This document shows positions 62,728 through 64,000 of a stretch of DNA of 64,000 nucleotides, piece by piece (the stretch's first letter is position 1; each line of letters starts with the position of its first letter). This DNA comes from Tectiglobus sp965247245 (GTDB taxonomy: Bacteria; Pseudomonadota; Alphaproteobacteria; Rhizobiales; Hyphomicrobiaceae), in contig CBDFGV010000003.1 of NCBI GenBank assembly GCA_965247245.1, positions 3,906,001 to 3,970,000 of the forward strand, written 5' to 3'. The position numbers and the translations under genes were made by a program. Below the pieces are notes generated by a model. It was not told the origin of the DNA, ran no database searches, and saw nothing but the letters and a program-made list of their open reading frames with translations.

Positions 62728-64000
62728 ATGGCGGAGATCGAGGATCGCTACGACGCAGTTGTGTGCGGCGCAGGCATTGCAGGCGTCGCGACAGCACATG
62801 CTTTGACCGAATCTGGCCTTAAGCGCGTCGCACTGCTCGATCACGGGCCTCCCCTGGGTCTCACCAGCGACAAGTCAACCGAGTGCTACCGCAACTGGTG
62901 GCCTGGTCCGGGCGATGCCATGGTTGCGCTGATGAGCCGAAGCATCGACCTGATGGAGCGGCATGCCGACCGCTCCAACAACTGTTTCCATCTCGGCCGG
63001 CGCGGTTACGTTTTTGCGACAGCGCGCGAAGGGATGGTCGAAACCTTCGAGACCCAGGCGCTTGAAGCACAAGAGCTGGGCGCAGGACCTTTGCGCCGGC
63101 ATTCCAACGCGAACTACTACGAACCGGCAGCACCGGAAGGGTACGCGAGCAAGCTGGATGGTGCCGACCTAATCCTCGACCGCGACCTGATCAGGCAGCA
63201 GTTCCCCTATCTCAACGCCGAAACAGTTGCCGTGCTCCACGCGCGGCGGTGCGGCTCGCTGAGTGCGCAAACGCTCGGCATGTACCTACTCGAGCAAGCG
63301 CGCGAACACGGCACGAAATTCATCGCCGCTGAGTGTACGGGAATAGAAACAACAGGTGGACGGGTCAGTGGCGTTACGATCTTGCGTGACGGCGAGACGT
63401 CCCATTTGAAAACTGATGCCGTCGTGCTGGCGACCGGCCCCTATCTGGCACAATCGTTAGCGCAACTGGGATGCTCATTGCCGGTCTCGGTTGAGAAACA
63501 TATCAAGATTAGCGTGCCTGATCCGCTCGGTGTGGTTCCCCGAGAGATCCCTCTTGTCATCTGGACTGATCCCATCAAGTTGGATTGGACGGCCGAAGAG
63601 CGCGAAGCCCTGCAAGAGGTTGATGAACTTCGCTACCTGCTGGAGGAATTCCCAGCTGGTGTGCATGGTCGCCCGGTCGGGGCCGGTGATCAGGTGTTGA
63701 TGTATTGGACCTATGACTGTGAATTGAGCGACCAGCCCGTCTTCCCTTTGACGTGGGATGACAATCTTCCCGAGATTACATTCCGCGGGATGTCCGAGCT
63801 GCTGCCGGGCCTCAAGCGCTACCTCGACAATATGCCGAGGCCCTATGTCGATGGTGGCTATTACACCAAGATGCCCGAGAACCGACCCGTGATCGGCCCG
63901 CTCCCTGTTCCAGGTGCGTATGTTAACTCGGCATTCTCCGGGTTTGGAATTATGGCGTCGTGTGCATCGGCTGAGCTGGTCGCCAAACATGTTTGCGGCA
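62728..64000 (+). CDS. FAD-dependent oxidoreductase, DAO family (cut by the window end)
   Basis: At least 424 residues, open at the right end. N-terminal FAD Rossmann motif DAVVCGAGIAGVATAHAL, then a central segment LIRQQFPYLNAETVAVLHARRCGSLSA and VLATGPYLAQSLAQLG, and near the end YYTKMPENRPVIGPLPVPGAYVNSAFSGFGI. The pattern is that of D-amino acid/sarcosine oxidase-type dehydrogenases. Substrate unknown. Confidence 0.9.
   Translation, partial: MAEIEDRYDAVVCGAGIAGVATAHALTESGLKRVALLDHGPPLGLTSDKSTECYRNWWPGPGDAMVALMSRSIDLMERHADRSNNCFHLGRRGYVFATAREGMVETFETQALEAQELGAGPLRRHSNANYYEPAAPEGYASKLDGADLILDRDLIRQQFPYLNAETVAVLHARRCGSLSAQTLGMYLLEQAREHGTKFIAAECTGIETTGGRVSGVTILRDGETSHLKTDAVVLATGPYLAQSLAQLGCSLPVSVEKHIKISVPDPLGVVPREIPLVIWTDPIKLDWTAEEREALQEVDELRYLLEEFPAGVHGRPVGAGDQVLMYWTYDCELSDQPVFPLTWDDNLPEITFRGMSELLPGLKRYLDNMPRPYVDGGYYTKMPENRPVIGPLPVPGAYVNSAFSGFGIMASCASAELVAKHVCG

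Overview
The window comes from a Gram-negative, aerobic alphaproteobacterium. The signs are a PII protein ahead of a probable ammonium channel gene, phasins of the kind bound to polyhydroxyalkanoate granules, the block HIG1 protein / PduO-type adenosyltransferase / rhomboid / etfB-etfA / 3-hydroxybutyryl-CoA dehydrogenase, and the block comM / gshB / yraN / rsmI / LppC-like lipoprotein. These orders are common in Rhizobiales- and Rhodospirillales-like genomes. The species cannot be named from the sequence.

Layout. 1-7.8 kb: nitrogen regulation, acyl-CoA thioesterase, ubiquinone-type hydroxylase, AsmA protein, orphan solute-binding protein, histidine kinase, phasin. 7.8-13.5 kb: a compact selenocysteine locus. 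Two genes each interrupted by one in-frame TGA (8278 and 9165) are followed by selA, selB and a 96-nt tRNA-Sec (selC). Both TGAs sit at the first position of a UxxC redox motif, so I read them as selenocysteine codons. 13.5-18.8 kb: flavin monooxygenase, LysR regulator, azoreductase, glutathionyl-hydroquinone reductase and intradiol dioxygenase, a plausible quinone/aromatic pathway. 19.0-25.5 kb: an array of 25 tRNA genes, nearly all encoding CCA, behind a sigma70-like promoter and a structured leader. Inside it lie a Ro60/TROVE protein gene, a small helix-turn-helix gene and three RNAs with a shared pattern that I interpret as Y RNAs. One of the three carries a complete circularly permuted tRNA-like domain. 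Several array tRNAs are abnormal: C33, Leu tRNAs without a long variable arm, altered T-loops, Arg(GCG). 25.5-37.6 kb: porin-like protein, LMW-PTP-like protein, Rieske oxygenase with a TTC38-like TPR protein, leuB, an aspartic protease, gpmI, dapB, ppa, GNAT protein, phasin. 37.8-46.7 kb: PIF1-like helicase, typA, DnaJ-domain protein, rlmN, ctpA and envC. 46.7-64 kb: the ETF/hbd and comM-gshB-yraN-rsmI blocks, LppC-like lipoprotein, caspase-like protein, AEC transporter, gluQ, alkA-like glycosylase, a secreted orphan, and a FAD oxidoreductase cut by the window end.

How the parts work together. SelA and tRNA-Sec would make Sec-tRNA and SelB would deliver it at the two UGA codons; selD is not in the window. 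In the array, the Ro60-like protein, its candidate Y RNAs and a large set of unusual tRNAs are interleaved and largely on one strand. This suggests one transferred RNA-metabolism unit, comparable in idea to phage tRNA arrays. The Ro/Y RNA/tRNA array and the UxxC selenoprotein pair are the two items most worth following up.
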